64,000 nt of DNA from JAAEPI01 sp964352625. GTDB taxonomy: Bacteria; Bacteroidota; Bacteroidia; Cytophagales; Cyclobacteriaceae. Position numbers and translations under genes: made by a program. A model generated the notes under the pieces. The model saw only the letters and a list, made by a program, of their open reading frames with translations. It did no database searches and was not told the DNA's origin. Of this stretch, positions 34,454 to 44,200 are shown piece after piece (position 1 is the stretch's first letter; each line of letters opens with the position of its first letter). The DNA lies in assembly GCA_964352625.1 (NCBI GenBank), contig CAYGSD010000003.1:124001-188000 (forward strand), read 5' to 3'.

Positions 34454-37400
34454 CTAGTGCTGAATCAGCAGTTTGAATTCTTTGGTTTCGTCTGGTTTAA
34501 TCAATTTAACAACCACGAGCCCAGAAGGGATAGATGATGTTACTACTTCAATGGAAGTTCCGGTGAGATTTTCCATTCTGTATATTTCCTTGCCTTCCAA
34601 ATCAAACATTACCAGCGATGATTTTTCCAGCGATTTATCGTGCAAAGTGAATGACACATCGACAGGATTAGGATAAATCTTGAAATCATTATTCTTCACT
34701 CTAAGAGTAATGTCTCTAACTTCATAGATCAATGTTTCCACAATAGAGCATCCCGCACTATTGGCTCCCTCAAGCCTTATTTCATACTCTCCCGCAGCAT
34801 CGAAAAAAAGAATTGGATTGAGTGCCGTTTCCGCGAGTTGGTCATCCACATACCATTTGGCCTGAGTAATTCCCTCAGCAGAAAACTGCGCTATGGACGA
34901 GATCGTCAAATCGAGAACCGAGGGGGTGGCTAGTATGGCGGATTCAAAATCCACTACATCAATGGAAACCATTTTGGCCGAGCTTGGAAGTACATTGTCC
35001 AAACCAACCACGAAAATAGAAGTGCTTGCGGTCACGTTCTCAATAAGAAGCTGCTTTCCCTTGTGAATCAATTGAGTCAAGTTTTGATCGGCATAAAAGC
35101 CGAAATAGGTGCCGTTTTTTGGTTGGATTACGAGCCGTTCTCCGTCACAAGCCTGAATATCAACTAAGGAAGGAACTGGCGAACTGGTGAGCACCACACT
35201 TTCAGATAATGAAGCCGAGCAGGCTTCATTATTCACTTCCAAATCCAAAGTAAAATCCCCAGAAACAGTGTAGGTGAATTCGCTTTCAGTACTGACTATA
35301 TTCCCACCGATTTTCCATTCGTAGTTAGATGCGTTTGTACCTGTAAACCGCAATAGGGCAGAGGTAGCATCACTGAGCGTATCAGGATAGATTTGATAGG
35401 AAGCAAGAATTGGGTCTACTGAAATTAGCACTTGTTGTTGCTGACTTTCAAAATCGTTTACTCGATTGGCAACCCGAATTATAGAATCTTGGTCAAAAGG
35501 CCCCAGTGTTACTTCACTACCCGTAAGGACTCTATTGCCTTGATTGTCAAAAATGGAATATTCGTCTGTTGGATGGGTGAACACAAGAGTTTCCCCGCGA
35601 CAAATACTTTGATCCTGAATACTTGGAGTATCTGGCCGAGTGGCTACCACTATGTCTTTAGAATATGTGTCCTCACAACCTAGCTCGCTAGTCACACTCA
35701 GGGACACAGTATAAATACCTGCTGCTTGATAATTTATCGAAGGGTCTTGTATCGTTGATTGCTGGCCGTTCCCAAAATCCCAAAACCAGTTCGTCGGAAG
35801 GTAGCTTTCGTCCTGAAAATGCACGAGGTTGACCGTGGGGTGGTCAAGATACAATGTGTCTGTAGATGGCTCGAATACCGCAATTTCATCAAGAATCTTG
35901 ATGTCTATTTTTGTGAGTCTGGCTGGGTAACCTTGATCCAAATTCTGAACATAAATCGCTGTGTCTTTGGTGATGTTGTCCACTTGGATGGAACTTCCAT
36001 TTGCAATGAAGTTGGCTTTGAAAGGGTCTTCATAAAAGTCAAAACTATCTCCTTCAGGGTCCAAAGTAACTTCACCACCTTCACAGGAAAAGAAGGTCTG
36101 AGAAACTTCAGGATTGCTAGCAAACGCAAAATAAGCATCACGAGCCGACATTAGATTGGCCGAAATGTCTTCTATGCTTTCAGCTGCCGAAAGGATAAAT
36201 CCGACCTTTATCTCTGTATTATTAGGGAAGCTCGGAAAGGTTGTTTTTACAATGCCTGCTACATCATTTCCACCAGACAGTTCGCCGGCCGTGGAGACAT
36301 TGGGGCCGTTGAGGAAGTTGAATTTTTCTGTATTGGAGAACGAATTCCCTACATCCTGCGAATGACCATTGAAATCCTGCATGTTTAGCGACACATAATC
36401 TGATGAGGTTGTCACCATGGCAAGTGCTCCAAGAACGTCACCCACCTCATCGGAAAATACGAGTGCATCATTGCCAGGGTCCCACGACACACTATTCGCG
36501 CCGTTTGGTACATTCTGATCAGAGAAGAAACCAAGATGAAAGTCGTTCAGATTTTCACCTGATTTGTTCACTATCCGGTATTCGACTAAAATGAAGTCAT
36601 CTGATTCACCGGGGATCACCACTTGATCAATGAGGAAGTCGCTATCCCACGTGCGAAATTCACTGTAGGCATATGTACCAATTGAGGAATGCTCATAGAA
36701 TTTTATTGGTTTCGTTTGAAGGAAGTCTCCATCATTTGCCTGTGGGAAGAATGCGCTTGGGACATTGTCATACATCCGGCTTTCGCTATCACCAAACAAC
36801 AAACCGTGGTAATTACCTGAATTGCTTCCATTGAATGTAAGGCCATTGCCTTCAGAGTAATTGTCCGTAAGCCCAAGATCACCATTTCCAGCAATGGTTA
36901 GTGCAAGGTTTGGGCTGGATGCTTGAAGATAGTCTGGAGAGGTTGTGAGTGTAAAATTCTGAAAATCCTGATAAGTACCATCCTCCATGAAAAATCTCAG
37001 GTTGATCTCTGTTTCGGAGGGCGTGCTTTCACTCAATATTAATCGCAGTGTTGCTCCATCAAAAGACTCCATGGGCTGCAAGATGCCCGGCTCCATTGGA
37101 TCAGACAAAATGGTCACATAAGGTGAATCTGACTCTACCGATATGATCGGGGCATTGACTTTCGATAAATAGTTGATGAGGTCGAATTGAAGTGTGATCG
37201 TATCACCATAGAATGCATACTCACCGTACCCATTGTCATAGCTGAAATTTTGAACCCGAATGGATTTTGCGTTGGTTTCGGTCACTGCTCTTTCGGCATT
37301 CAATCGACCTTTACCCAGGAGATGCTGATAGGGTTGGTTTTCCGTGATGCCATAAATGTCATCAGTTGTGACGCGGATTTGTTCCATGATCTGTCTGGCG

Positions 37401-38596
37401 TTATAAGAAGGGAAAACAGACTTCACCAATCCTGCGACTCCTGCTACCATCGGTGAGGCATGCGAAGAACCACTGTCCGAGCCATAGGTGTCGTCTTTTT
37501 GAGTAGAAAAAACGGAAACTCCGGGAGCCAAAATATCTACATGATCACCGTACGTACCACTTGACCATTTGGTGTCTGAGAGGGTAGAAGCTGCTACTGA
37601 AAACACATGCTCGTAGCTGGCAGGATAAAAATCAAGATTCGCATTGGTATTGCCTGCGGCGGCAACTACGACCATGTCTTTTTCTAAGACACAATAGTCA
37701 ATGATGTCCTGATAAAATTGAACGTATCCATTAGTGTTTCCCCAAGAAAGATTCACAATGTCGTACCCATTGTCGGCCGCATAAATCACACCCTCCCAAA
37801 CTCCTGTGGATAGAACCGTGGCTGTAGTAAACCCCTTCAGTGGGACAATGCGGCAATTGTAGGCAACCCCGGCAATGCCAAGATTGTTGTTAGTGCTTGC
37901 TCCAGCAATTCCGCCAACATGCGTTCCGTGATTTAAGGAAGAGTTCACGTCAGTATCGGCATTGGGATTATTGTCATTGTCGGCAAAGTCATAGCCTGAC
38001 ACATCATCGATATAGCCATTTCCATCATTATCAACTCCATCTATTACCTCTTCGATATTTTGATAGTATTTATTGACAAGGTCAGCATGATCTATGTCCA
38101 TACCCGTATCCACAATCCCTATTAACACATTTGGATTGCCAGTTGTTACATCCCAAGCTTCGTATGCCTTGATGGTTTGTAAATAGCCCTGATTGCCTGT
38201 TGTTTGGTTAGCAAATGGATCGTTAGGGGTATGGAAAAGTTGCTCGTAGAAGAGAACCTCGGCGTATTCAACTTGTTCATTCTTTAGCAGTTGGTTGCAC
38301 ATCTGAACAGGGTCTTGGCCGTTGTTCAAATTCAAGTAATAAACGCCATCTAATATGGAGTAGCCGCGTTGATTCGGATTTGGTTTTTTGACAGGAATGT
38401 ACTCTTCCTCGCTTCTGAAGGTTGAGGTTTTCGTGGATTTTAAACTCGAAGGTGTGAGCCCTTTTTTGAACTTGACTACTATGCGGTTTTGAACATAATC
38501 AGTGGAGCTAACATGGGTAGGGACCTTATATGTTCTGGTTTGGCCGACTAACCACAGGGGCATTAAAACAGATATGAAGAGAATGTATCGTCGCAC
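34454..38596 (-). CDS. Secreted subtilase (S8) with PKD domain and T9SS sorting signal
   Basis: The start is GTG at 38594-38596. The 1380-residue protein has a signal peptide ending WLVGQ, an inhibitor-I9-like propeptide (~30-120), and a subtilisin catalytic domain with Asp163 (GIVDTGMD), His223 (NHGTHVGG), oxyanion Asn316 and Ser378 (GSSHASPMVAG). Beta-rich domains follow (~440-850). A PKD domain sits at ~930-1010 (WFWDFGNG, GIYTVSLSV), then more Ig-like domains and a type IX C-terminal sorting domain (FKIYPNP ... GLVVVKLI). It is a surface or secreted protease, probably nutritional. No adjacent partner gene is obvious. Confidence 0.94.
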   Translation of the reverse strand: MRRYILFISVLMPLWLVGQTRTYKVPTHVSSTDYVQNRIVVKFKKGLTPSSLKSTKTSTFRSEEEYIPVKKPNPNQRGYSILDGVYYLNLNNGQDPVQMCNQLLKNEQVEYAEVLFYEQLFHTPNDPFANQTTGNQGYLQTIKAYEAWDVTTGNPNVLIGIVDTGMDIDHADLVNKYYQNIEEVIDGVDNDGNGYIDDVSGYDFADNDNNPNADTDVNSSLNHGTHVGGIAGASTNNNLGIAGVAYNCRIVPLKGFTTATVLSTGVWEGVIYAADNGYDIVNLSWGNTNGYVQFYQDIIDYCVLEKDMVVVAAAGNTNANLDFYPASYEHVFSVAASTLSDTKWSSGTYGDHVDILAPGVSVFSTQKDDTYGSDSGSSHASPMVAGVAGLVKSVFPSYNARQIMEQIRVTTDDIYGITENQPYQHLLGKGRLNAERAVTETNAKSIRVQNFSYDNGYGEYAFYGDTITLQFDLINYLSKVNAPIISVESDSPYVTILSDPMEPGILQPMESFDGATLRLILSESTPSETEINLRFFMEDGTYQDFQNFTLTTSPDYLQASSPNLALTIAGNGDLGLTDNYSEGNGLTFNGSNSGNYHGLLFGDSESRMYDNVPSAFFPQANDGDFLQTKPIKFYEHSSIGTYAYSEFRTWDSDFLIDQVVIPGESDDFILVEYRIVNKSGENLNDFHLGFFSDQNVPNGANSVSWDPGNDALVFSDEVGDVLGALAMVTTSSDYVSLNMQDFNGHSQDVGNSFSNTEKFNFLNGPNVSTAGELSGGNDVAGIVKTTFPSFPNNTEIKVGFILSAAESIEDISANLMSARDAYFAFASNPEVSQTFFSCEGGEVTLDPEGDSFDFYEDPFKANFIANGSSIQVDNITKDTAIYVQNLDQGYPARLTKIDIKILDEIAVFEPSTDTLYLDHPTVNLVHFQDESYLPTNWFWDFGNGQQSTIQDPSINYQAAGIYTVSLSVTSELGCEDTYSKDIVVATRPDTPSIQDQSICRGETLVFTHPTDEYSIFDNQGNRVLTGSEVTLGPFDQDSIIRVANRVNDFESQQQQVLISVDPILASYQIYPDTLSDATSALLRFTGTNASNYEWKIGGNIVSTESEFTYTVSGDFTLDLEVNNEACSASLSESVVLTSSPVPSLVDIQACDGERLVIQPKNGTYFGFYADQNLTQLIHKGKQLLIENVTASTSIFVVGLDNVLPSSAKMVSIDVVDFESAILATPSVLDLTISSIAQFSAEGITQAKWYVDDQLAETALNPILFFDAAGEYEIRLEGANSAGCSIVETLIYEVRDITLRVKNNDFKIYPNPVDVSFTLHDKSLEKSSLVMFDLEGKEIYRMENLTGTSIEVVTSSIPSGLVVVKLIKPDETKEFKLLIQH

Positions 38597-38898
38597 AATG
38601 TGCTTTTCCTACAAAAATACGCAACATAACTAGCTGAGATGACCGTCAATCGAAAATAAAAAGAATTTAACCCAGCAGTTAAAAAGTATTATCATTTGAC
38701 AATACACGGATTGAGACACAAATAATTTAACAAAATCTACTTAACTGATTAAGGGAGTTGTGGTTATACTTGCTGAAGTATCTATCCAAAAAAACCAATT
38801 GATAAACAGACAGAAGCAAAGACAATCACCAATCAGCTATTTCAAAATAACCTAACATACGTTTGATCTATTGCCTTTGTCCCATTCCTAATAGGACA
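38597..38898. other. Intergenic region between subtilase and LytTR gene
   Basis: This 302-base AT-rich divergent region has no credible gene. On the minus strand TATTTTTG (complement of 38612-38619) is a perfect -7 box for the subtilase, only about 15 bases before its start. Toward the LytTR gene I see no clear promoter. CAATCAGCTAT near 38850 resembles the AACCAGCTAT word of the small-RNA-like units but has no hairpins beside it. Confidence 0.5.
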
Positions 38899-39399
38899 AT
38901 GATTGAAGACAATAATTCTAATTCCAAGAAGGACTCTCTTGGAGCTAAAGTGATTCCTATGTTCCCAAACCAAGGAAAAGGAATTCACCAATTTCGAACA
39001 TCATCGCTTCAGGCCATTGAGCAAAAACTCGATGTGCTTATTGAGAAACTTGTTTCAGTGAGGATTCCAGGTAACAAGCTCGTTTCGGTAGCGAGCAATC
39101 TCGGAACCGAATTAATTCGTGAAAGTGATATTGTGTTCTGTAAGGCTAGCAAGAGCTACACAGAACTCTCTCTGATTAATGGTAGCACTATAATGGATTC
39201 AAAGGGTCTTTACCACTACCAAAACACCCTCTCTGACCATCTTTTCTTCAGAACCAATCGATCGTGGATAGTCAACATAAAAATGGTTCGGACGATCCTG
39301 ACCAGAGAGAAGGAATTGATCACCACTCAGGGCAGTAGAGTTCCGATCTCTGAAAGCCTAATTCCACAGCTCAAAGATCGCTTGATGGGAATGATTTAA
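38899..39399 (+). CDS. Stand-alone LytTR-type DNA-binding regulator
   Basis: The start is ATG 38899 (MIEDNNSNSKKD), giving 166 residues; an upstream in-frame TTG is less likely. There is no receiver domain. The N-terminal ~65 residues are polar with a helix (AIEQKLDVLIEKLV). The C-terminal ~100 residues are a LytTR domain: ESDIVFCKASKSYTELSLINGS, LSDHLFFRTNRSWIVNIKMVRTIL, and EKELITTQGSRVPISES. LytTR proteins bind paired ~9-bp direct repeats about 21 bp apart. Such repeats (TTTACCC type) lie in the promoter region of the RHS operon 0.8 kb downstream, the best candidate target. The activating signal is unknown. Confidence 0.9.
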   Translation: MIEDNNSNSKKDSLGAKVIPMFPNQGKGIHQFRTSSLQAIEQKLDVLIEKLVSVRIPGNKLVSVASNLGTELIRESDIVFCKASKSYTELSLINGSTIMDSKGLYHYQNTLSDHLFFRTNRSWIVNIKMVRTILTREKELITTQGSRVPISESLIPQLKDRLMGMI

Positions 39400-39420
39400 G
39401 TCATTTTCTTTAAACACCAA

Positions 39421-40090
39421 GTCATTCCGTCAGGAATCTTTGCTCACCTAGCCGTAGAATATCAACCACGGAGGAAACAGAGAGAACAGAGAAAATGTCT
39501 TTTGACTTTTTTAGACACCAAGTCATTCCGCTGAGAATCCTTGCTTAATCGGGTGCGATTAAAGCCCATCTCTCCACTCCGTCATTCTGAACCAGCCTGC
39601 AGCAGGCAGGCGTAGTGAAGAATCTCTAACGGTCTTTAGACTCTTCGTTCCTCGAATATCTACCACGGAGAAACTGAGATAACAGAGAAATGTCTTTTGT
39701 CTTTCTTAAAACACCCAGTCATTCCGCAGGAGTCTTTGCGTACCTAGCTGCAGAACATCAACCACAGAGAAACAGAGAGAACAGAGAAAATGTCTTTTTT
39801 AGACACCCAGTCATTCCGATTGAGAATCCTTGCTTACTCAGGTGTGATTAAAGCCCATTTCTCTACTCCGTCATTCTGAACCAGCCTGCAGCAGGCAGGC
39901 GTAGTGAAGAATCTCTATCAGTCTTTAGACTCTTCGTTCCTCGAATATCCACCACGGAGAAACAGAGATAACAGAGATAACAGAGAAATGTCTTTTGTCT
40001 TTCTTAAAACACCAAGTCATTCCGAAGGAATCTTTGCGTACCTAGCTGTAGAATGTCAACCACAGAGAAATAGAGAACAGAGGACAATTC
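39421..40090. repeat. Tandem ~295-bp intergenic repeat units
   Basis: Two full units and part of a third follow one another. Each unit has an 'AGTCATTCCG..GGAATCTTTGCG.ACCTAGC' start (39421, 39718, 40017), an 'ACCACAGAGAAACAGAGA' block, a second AGTCATTCCG (39521, ~39809), and a 'CGTCATTCTGAACCAG' block containing the palindrome CCTGCAGCAGG (39595-39605 and 39885-39895). The period is 290-299 bp. There is no transposase and no short spacer pattern, so this is neither an insertion sequence nor CRISPR. One further 'CATTCCGCAGGAATC' copy is at 53463. A short frame across 39904-40290 is a by-product of the repeats. Confidence 0.8.
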
Positions 40091-40164
40091 CTTCCGATTC
40101 AAAGGAGTGCCTTTCGTGTACCTGCTATTTCTCTTGCAATTCCAAAAGAATTGTTTCAAACAAT

Positions 40165-40204
40165 ATTTACCCTCCTTCGAACAGAATTTACCCCTCTTCG
40201 AACA
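40165..40204. promoter_or_regulatory. Paired direct repeats, predicted LytTR site 1
   Basis: Two 19-base near-copies, beginning ATTTACCC and ending CTTCGAACA (40165-40183 and 40186-40204), agree at 17 positions with a 21-bp period, two helical turns. This matches the layout of LytTR-family binding sites. They lie ~150 bases before the first gene of the RHS operon. Confidence 0.5.
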
Positions 40205-40283
40205 TTCAGGTCAATTCCGAATCTACACTTGTGCTAGCCTTAACCCCGGAAAGTCGACCGTCTGATCGTCCTGTCTTTCGAGT

Positions 40284-40312
40284 CGGGTAAACAGTTGGTC
40301 CAAACGGGTAGA
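40284..40312. promoter_or_regulatory. Paired direct repeats, predicted LytTR site 2 (opposite orientation)
   Basis: CGGGTAAA (40284-40291) and CGGGTAGA (40305-40312) repeat with the same 21-bp period as site 1. GGGTAAA is the reverse complement of the TTTACCC of site 1, so the same protein could bind in the other orientation. The second half abuts a TA...TTTG -7-like word (40313-40321), about 33 bases before the ATG at 40354. Confidence 0.5.
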
Positions 40313-40353
40313 TACGCTTTGCATCAAGTGTCGGCTTTTCATTTTAACCAAAA

Positions 40354-40767
40354 ATGAAAGCCATGAAGCAATCAATTATTTACCTATCGTTTGGGCTGTT
40401 GGTCATCACCTTGACCAGCCTCACGCTTATTCCAAGAAATGTCAACACACTCCAGGTGTACTCAGGCAAGTACCTGGACGTGTCAGGGTTCGATCACATG
40501 GAGGTGGAAGTGCAAAACGATTTCACCTGTTCCAGAGAAGGAATCACCTGGTCCTTATTTGGAGATTTACCAGTAACCAAGGTTAACTGGAATCTTGATG
40601 CTCAAGCCAGAGGCAAAATCGAGTACATCATTGATGACCACAAAATGCAGGGGTCGGTAGTGGTCGACCTCAGCTCAAGCGAAATCAAACTCAAACTTCA
40701 AATCCGGGAGTACGGACTTATTCATTGGCTGCTGGCCATAGAGGACGTGGACTTGGAAGTGGGTTGA
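40354..40767 (+). CDS. Hypothetical membrane-anchored or exported protein
   Basis: This 137-residue protein has an N-terminal hydrophobic segment (IIYLSFGLLVITLTSLTLI) that could be an uncleaved signal anchor. The remaining ~105 residues are strand-rich with one Cys (DFTCSREGITWSLFGDLPV). I recognise no family. It is the first gene after the predicted LytTR sites, so it probably heads the operon that ends with the RHS toxin. The next gene begins 14 bases after its stop. ATG 40363 is an alternative start. Confidence 0.65.
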   Translation: MKAMKQSIIYLSFGLLVITLTSLTLIPRNVNTLQVYSGKYLDVSGFDHMEVEVQNDFTCSREGITWSLFGDLPVTKVNWNLDAQARGKIEYIIDDHKMQGSVVVDLSSSEIKLKLQIREYGLIHWLLAIEDVDLEVG

Positions 40768-40781
40768 AAAAACAGCGAGAT

Positions 40782-41213
40782 ATGAAAGCATTACGAATAG
40801 TATTAATTCTCATTTTGACTTCTTCAGTTTCTTCAGTTTTGGCGCAGGAAGCCGATACGCTTCAGCTGGCAAATACCCAGTGGTCTTTGAATTATTCAAT
40901 GACAATGGATTCACTCACGGCAGCTGGATCAACCAATTTTCAGAATCTACCGTCGGAATTTCAGTTGAAAATGCAGGAGGAAATGGTAACCTACCAATTC
41001 ACATTTGGAGTAAATGGAGACTATCTGTTTGGCGTCAATGAGATGGCTCTTACCGGTACTTGGACTCTGGTTGATAATCTTTTGACCACTGAGGTTAGTG
41101 GAAGTGCCCAGATTTTCTCCGTCACACGCCCTTCCTATGGTCATATGGTTCTGACCATTGACGGAGCAAACGACCAATCAATTTTTCACCAATGGTTTCT
41201 AACCAAGAACTAA
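40782..41213 (+). CDS. Hypothetical secreted lipocalin-like protein
   Basis: The start is ATG 40782 (MKALRIVLIL), giving 143 residues with a signal peptide ending SVLAQ; an extension to 40725 would overlap the previous gene without need. The mature part shows NTQWSLNY, TYQFTFGVNGDYLF and LTGTWTLVDNLLTT, followed by an MVLTIDG strand and a C-terminal FHQWFLTKN. This order (a W-containing first strand, 'F..NG.Y', 'GTW.L..N.L') is like small lipocalin-type domains in Bacteroidota, but the match is weak. The gap to the RHS gene is a single base, so the two are co-transcribed; a chaperone or accessory role is possible but not shown. Confidence 0.7.
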   Translation: MKALRIVLILILTSSVSSVLAQEADTLQLANTQWSLNYSMTMDSLTAAGSTNFQNLPSEFQLKMQEEMVTYQFTFGVNGDYLFGVNEMALTGTWTLVDNLLTTEVSGSAQIFSVTRPSYGHMVLTIDGANDQSIFHQWFLTKN

Positions 41214-41214
41214 G

Positions 41215-44200
41215 ATGGAATCTAACATGCTGAAAAGTACTTTTATAATCGGGATTCTGATAGTAGCCACTTTCTTATGTCAGAATCTTAGCGCTCAGTC
41301 TGCATTTGCATCAATCTCCGGCCCCTATTCGGTAGATGAGGATGAGGTAGCTACATACACTGTCTATTATAGCGGTTCGTATATTGACTTTACCTCTTGG
41401 GGAACTGGAGGGGGTACGGTTATTTCTCAAAACAACACTACACTTCAAATCAAATGGGCCAACGCAGGTAATGTAACTATTAGTGCATCTGTCAATGGTC
41501 CTGCTGGTCCCGCATTGGCAACCAAAGGCATTACGGTTAACGCCACATGTTCCACGGTATCAGCAGGATGGATTGCGGGAGGAGATGTAACCATTTGTGC
41601 GGGTTCCAGCCGAACCCTGACACTGAATGGCACAAGTGGTGGTGATGGCAACTATTCTTACCAGTGGCAATACCGAAATGGCACATCAGGGTCATTTACT
41701 GATATCACCAATACTAATGCCACCGCCTACACGGTACCATCTTCAACCACAACAGACAGACAGTATCGTGTAAAAGTTACCTCGTGTGGTGAAACCGCAA
41801 ATACTGGAGCGAAGTATGTCAATTACATGGAAACGGTCGCAGGAACCATAGCTGCAAGCGAATCTACAATGACTTGTCCTGATAGCGTAACTTTTACTCT
41901 TTCGGGTCATTCAGGAACTATTGAAAAATGGAGAACGAGATACAGAGACAATGGAGGAAGTTGGTCCTCTTGGGAAATTTTTGAAGAAACGGATGATATA
42001 AACCCCGTAAGCCTTTATTTGTCAAACCCAGGCACACAATATGACAGGGAGCATCAAATTAGAGCAGTCGTCGGGTTAGATGAATGTGATACAAAGGCAG
42101 CCAATATTATTGTAACAGTCGAACCGGACACGAGTACTCCACTTTTATCTGGCTCTTTATCAGGCGGTGACATTACAGTTTGCGAAGAAACCACCATGCC
42201 TACACTAACGCTTTCCGGTTATTCAGGAGGCGATGGTGTCTATGATTTTCAGTGGCAGTATAAGCATAGCAGTTCGGGAAGCCCCCAAACCTGGACCAAT
42301 GTTGGAACCAGTTCAGATACCTATACTTTGCCAAGTAACTTACAACACTGGGCAGACTATGACTACCAGGTGGTCGTGAGTTCATGCGGCCAGTCGGCGA
42401 CAAGCAATACGCAATATGTAGCCGTCGATGACAACCCATCCACCAACAATCCTGGGACGTTGACTTCTACCGTTTCCGGGGACATCTGTCCTTTCGTCGA
42501 TGTGCAGTTTAGCTTCGCACCGACTTCAGGTGTATCGACTTACTGGACCTATTTAGAAGGATATTATAACGATGAATGGCATGACTATGGTAAAATATCT
42601 TCAACAAAAACCATCATGATCCATGATGGAGAGAAATTCAGGGTTCGATATACCAGCCCTTGCCGGGGCACGATCCTGTCCGATGAGTTGACACTGAGCT
42701 ACATCCCAGGGTGCAACTACCCTCCAGAGACAAATAAGAATTTCGTGCGAACGGAAGTTCCTCGTGTTCCAATCTCCACAGAACTCGAATTGTCTGAAGC
42801 ATCACAATCGGAGAAATCAATGACTTATTCTTATCAAGATGGACTAGGTCGATCACTCCAATCGGTATCGGTAGGTTCTGGAATTGGCTTCTCAGATGTG
42901 TATTCTTATTCAGTTTATAACCCCCAAACAGGCCGACAAGAAAAGCAATACATGCCTTATGTGGAATACGGTGGAACTGGAGGTAAATTCCTAGATGATG
43001 TAGTATCAAAGGCCCAGAGCCAATACCACACCGATTATGGCGATTCCATTATCTACTCTAAAACTGAATTTGAAAATGCGTCATCTAGCAAAGTGTTGTC
43101 TAGCACGGGTATAGGAGAGGAGTGGCATACCAACAATAAGAAGCAAACTTTTGATTATTACTGGAATGACGGAACAAATGGAACAGACGATATTTTGATA
43201 TGGGAAATAGAAGAGGGAGCTAATGATGAGCTCGATAAGCCGGATTCTGATGGAAAGTATACTACGATCAATACCCTTTACTTCACGCAATCCACCAGCG
43301 AAGAAGGTATTGTAACCAGAACCGCCACTGACCTTAGAGGAAGAAAAATTGTTTCCCAGGTGAAGTACGGAACTGGGTGGATTAGTACCTATACAGTGTA
43401 CGACGATTTTGATAGGGTTCGGTTTATCATTCCACCGATTCCCGCTGAACTTGCCCTTCAGGCAACTGAGACAAGCCCTTCCGGCGATGCGCTTACTGCC
43501 GACCAGATTGCAGGGTTTCTTTTCCAAACGTGCTACGACAAGTACGGCCGAGCCATCAAAACCAAAGCACCGGGTGCAGGATGGAGCTATCAGGTCTATG
43601 ACAAATGGGATAGACCTGTGCTGTCACAGGATGCAGCCCAGCGAGTAAACGATCTGTGGTCTTTTGTGAAGTACGATGATTGGAATCGTGAAATACTTAC
43701 TGGAGAAGTGGATTTAGGAAATGATACCCATGAAGATCTAATGGATGATGCCTTGAGCTCAACGGTAAGGTATGAAATTGTGAATACAACAAAGCCTTAC
43801 GGGTACACGTATCAAACCACCTTTCCAACGTCTGTGACCTCAAATGATTTGCTTACCGTGCACTATTATGATGATTACTCCTTTCTGACATTGCCCAACT
43901 GGGATAACGAGGGAAATGACTACTCATACGACAACACCATTCTTTCTCTTCCTACAAATTACGATAGCACAATTAAAGGTGAAGCGACTGGGAGTATGGT
44001 TAGGGTATTAGCCACCAACTCTGACAATCACAGTAGTCAGAAATGGCTAAACACTGTCCTTTATCTAGACGACAAAGGTCGGATCATCCAGACAATCGGA
44101 GAGAATCACCTCGGTGGTGTAGATAAGATCAGTAACCAATACGACTGGGAAGGAAAACTTCTGAATATGGAAGTAGCGCACTCGACAAACCCGGGAGGCA

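Noticed and set aside
39421..40090. CRISPR array
   Set aside because: Repeat units are ~295 bp with internal sub-repeats, no short regular repeat-spacer pattern and no cas genes.
39904..40290. 128-codon plus-strand frame over the repeat array
   Set aside because: Most of it translates repeated intergenic DNA (NRDNRDNRE) and it spans the predicted LytTR sites.
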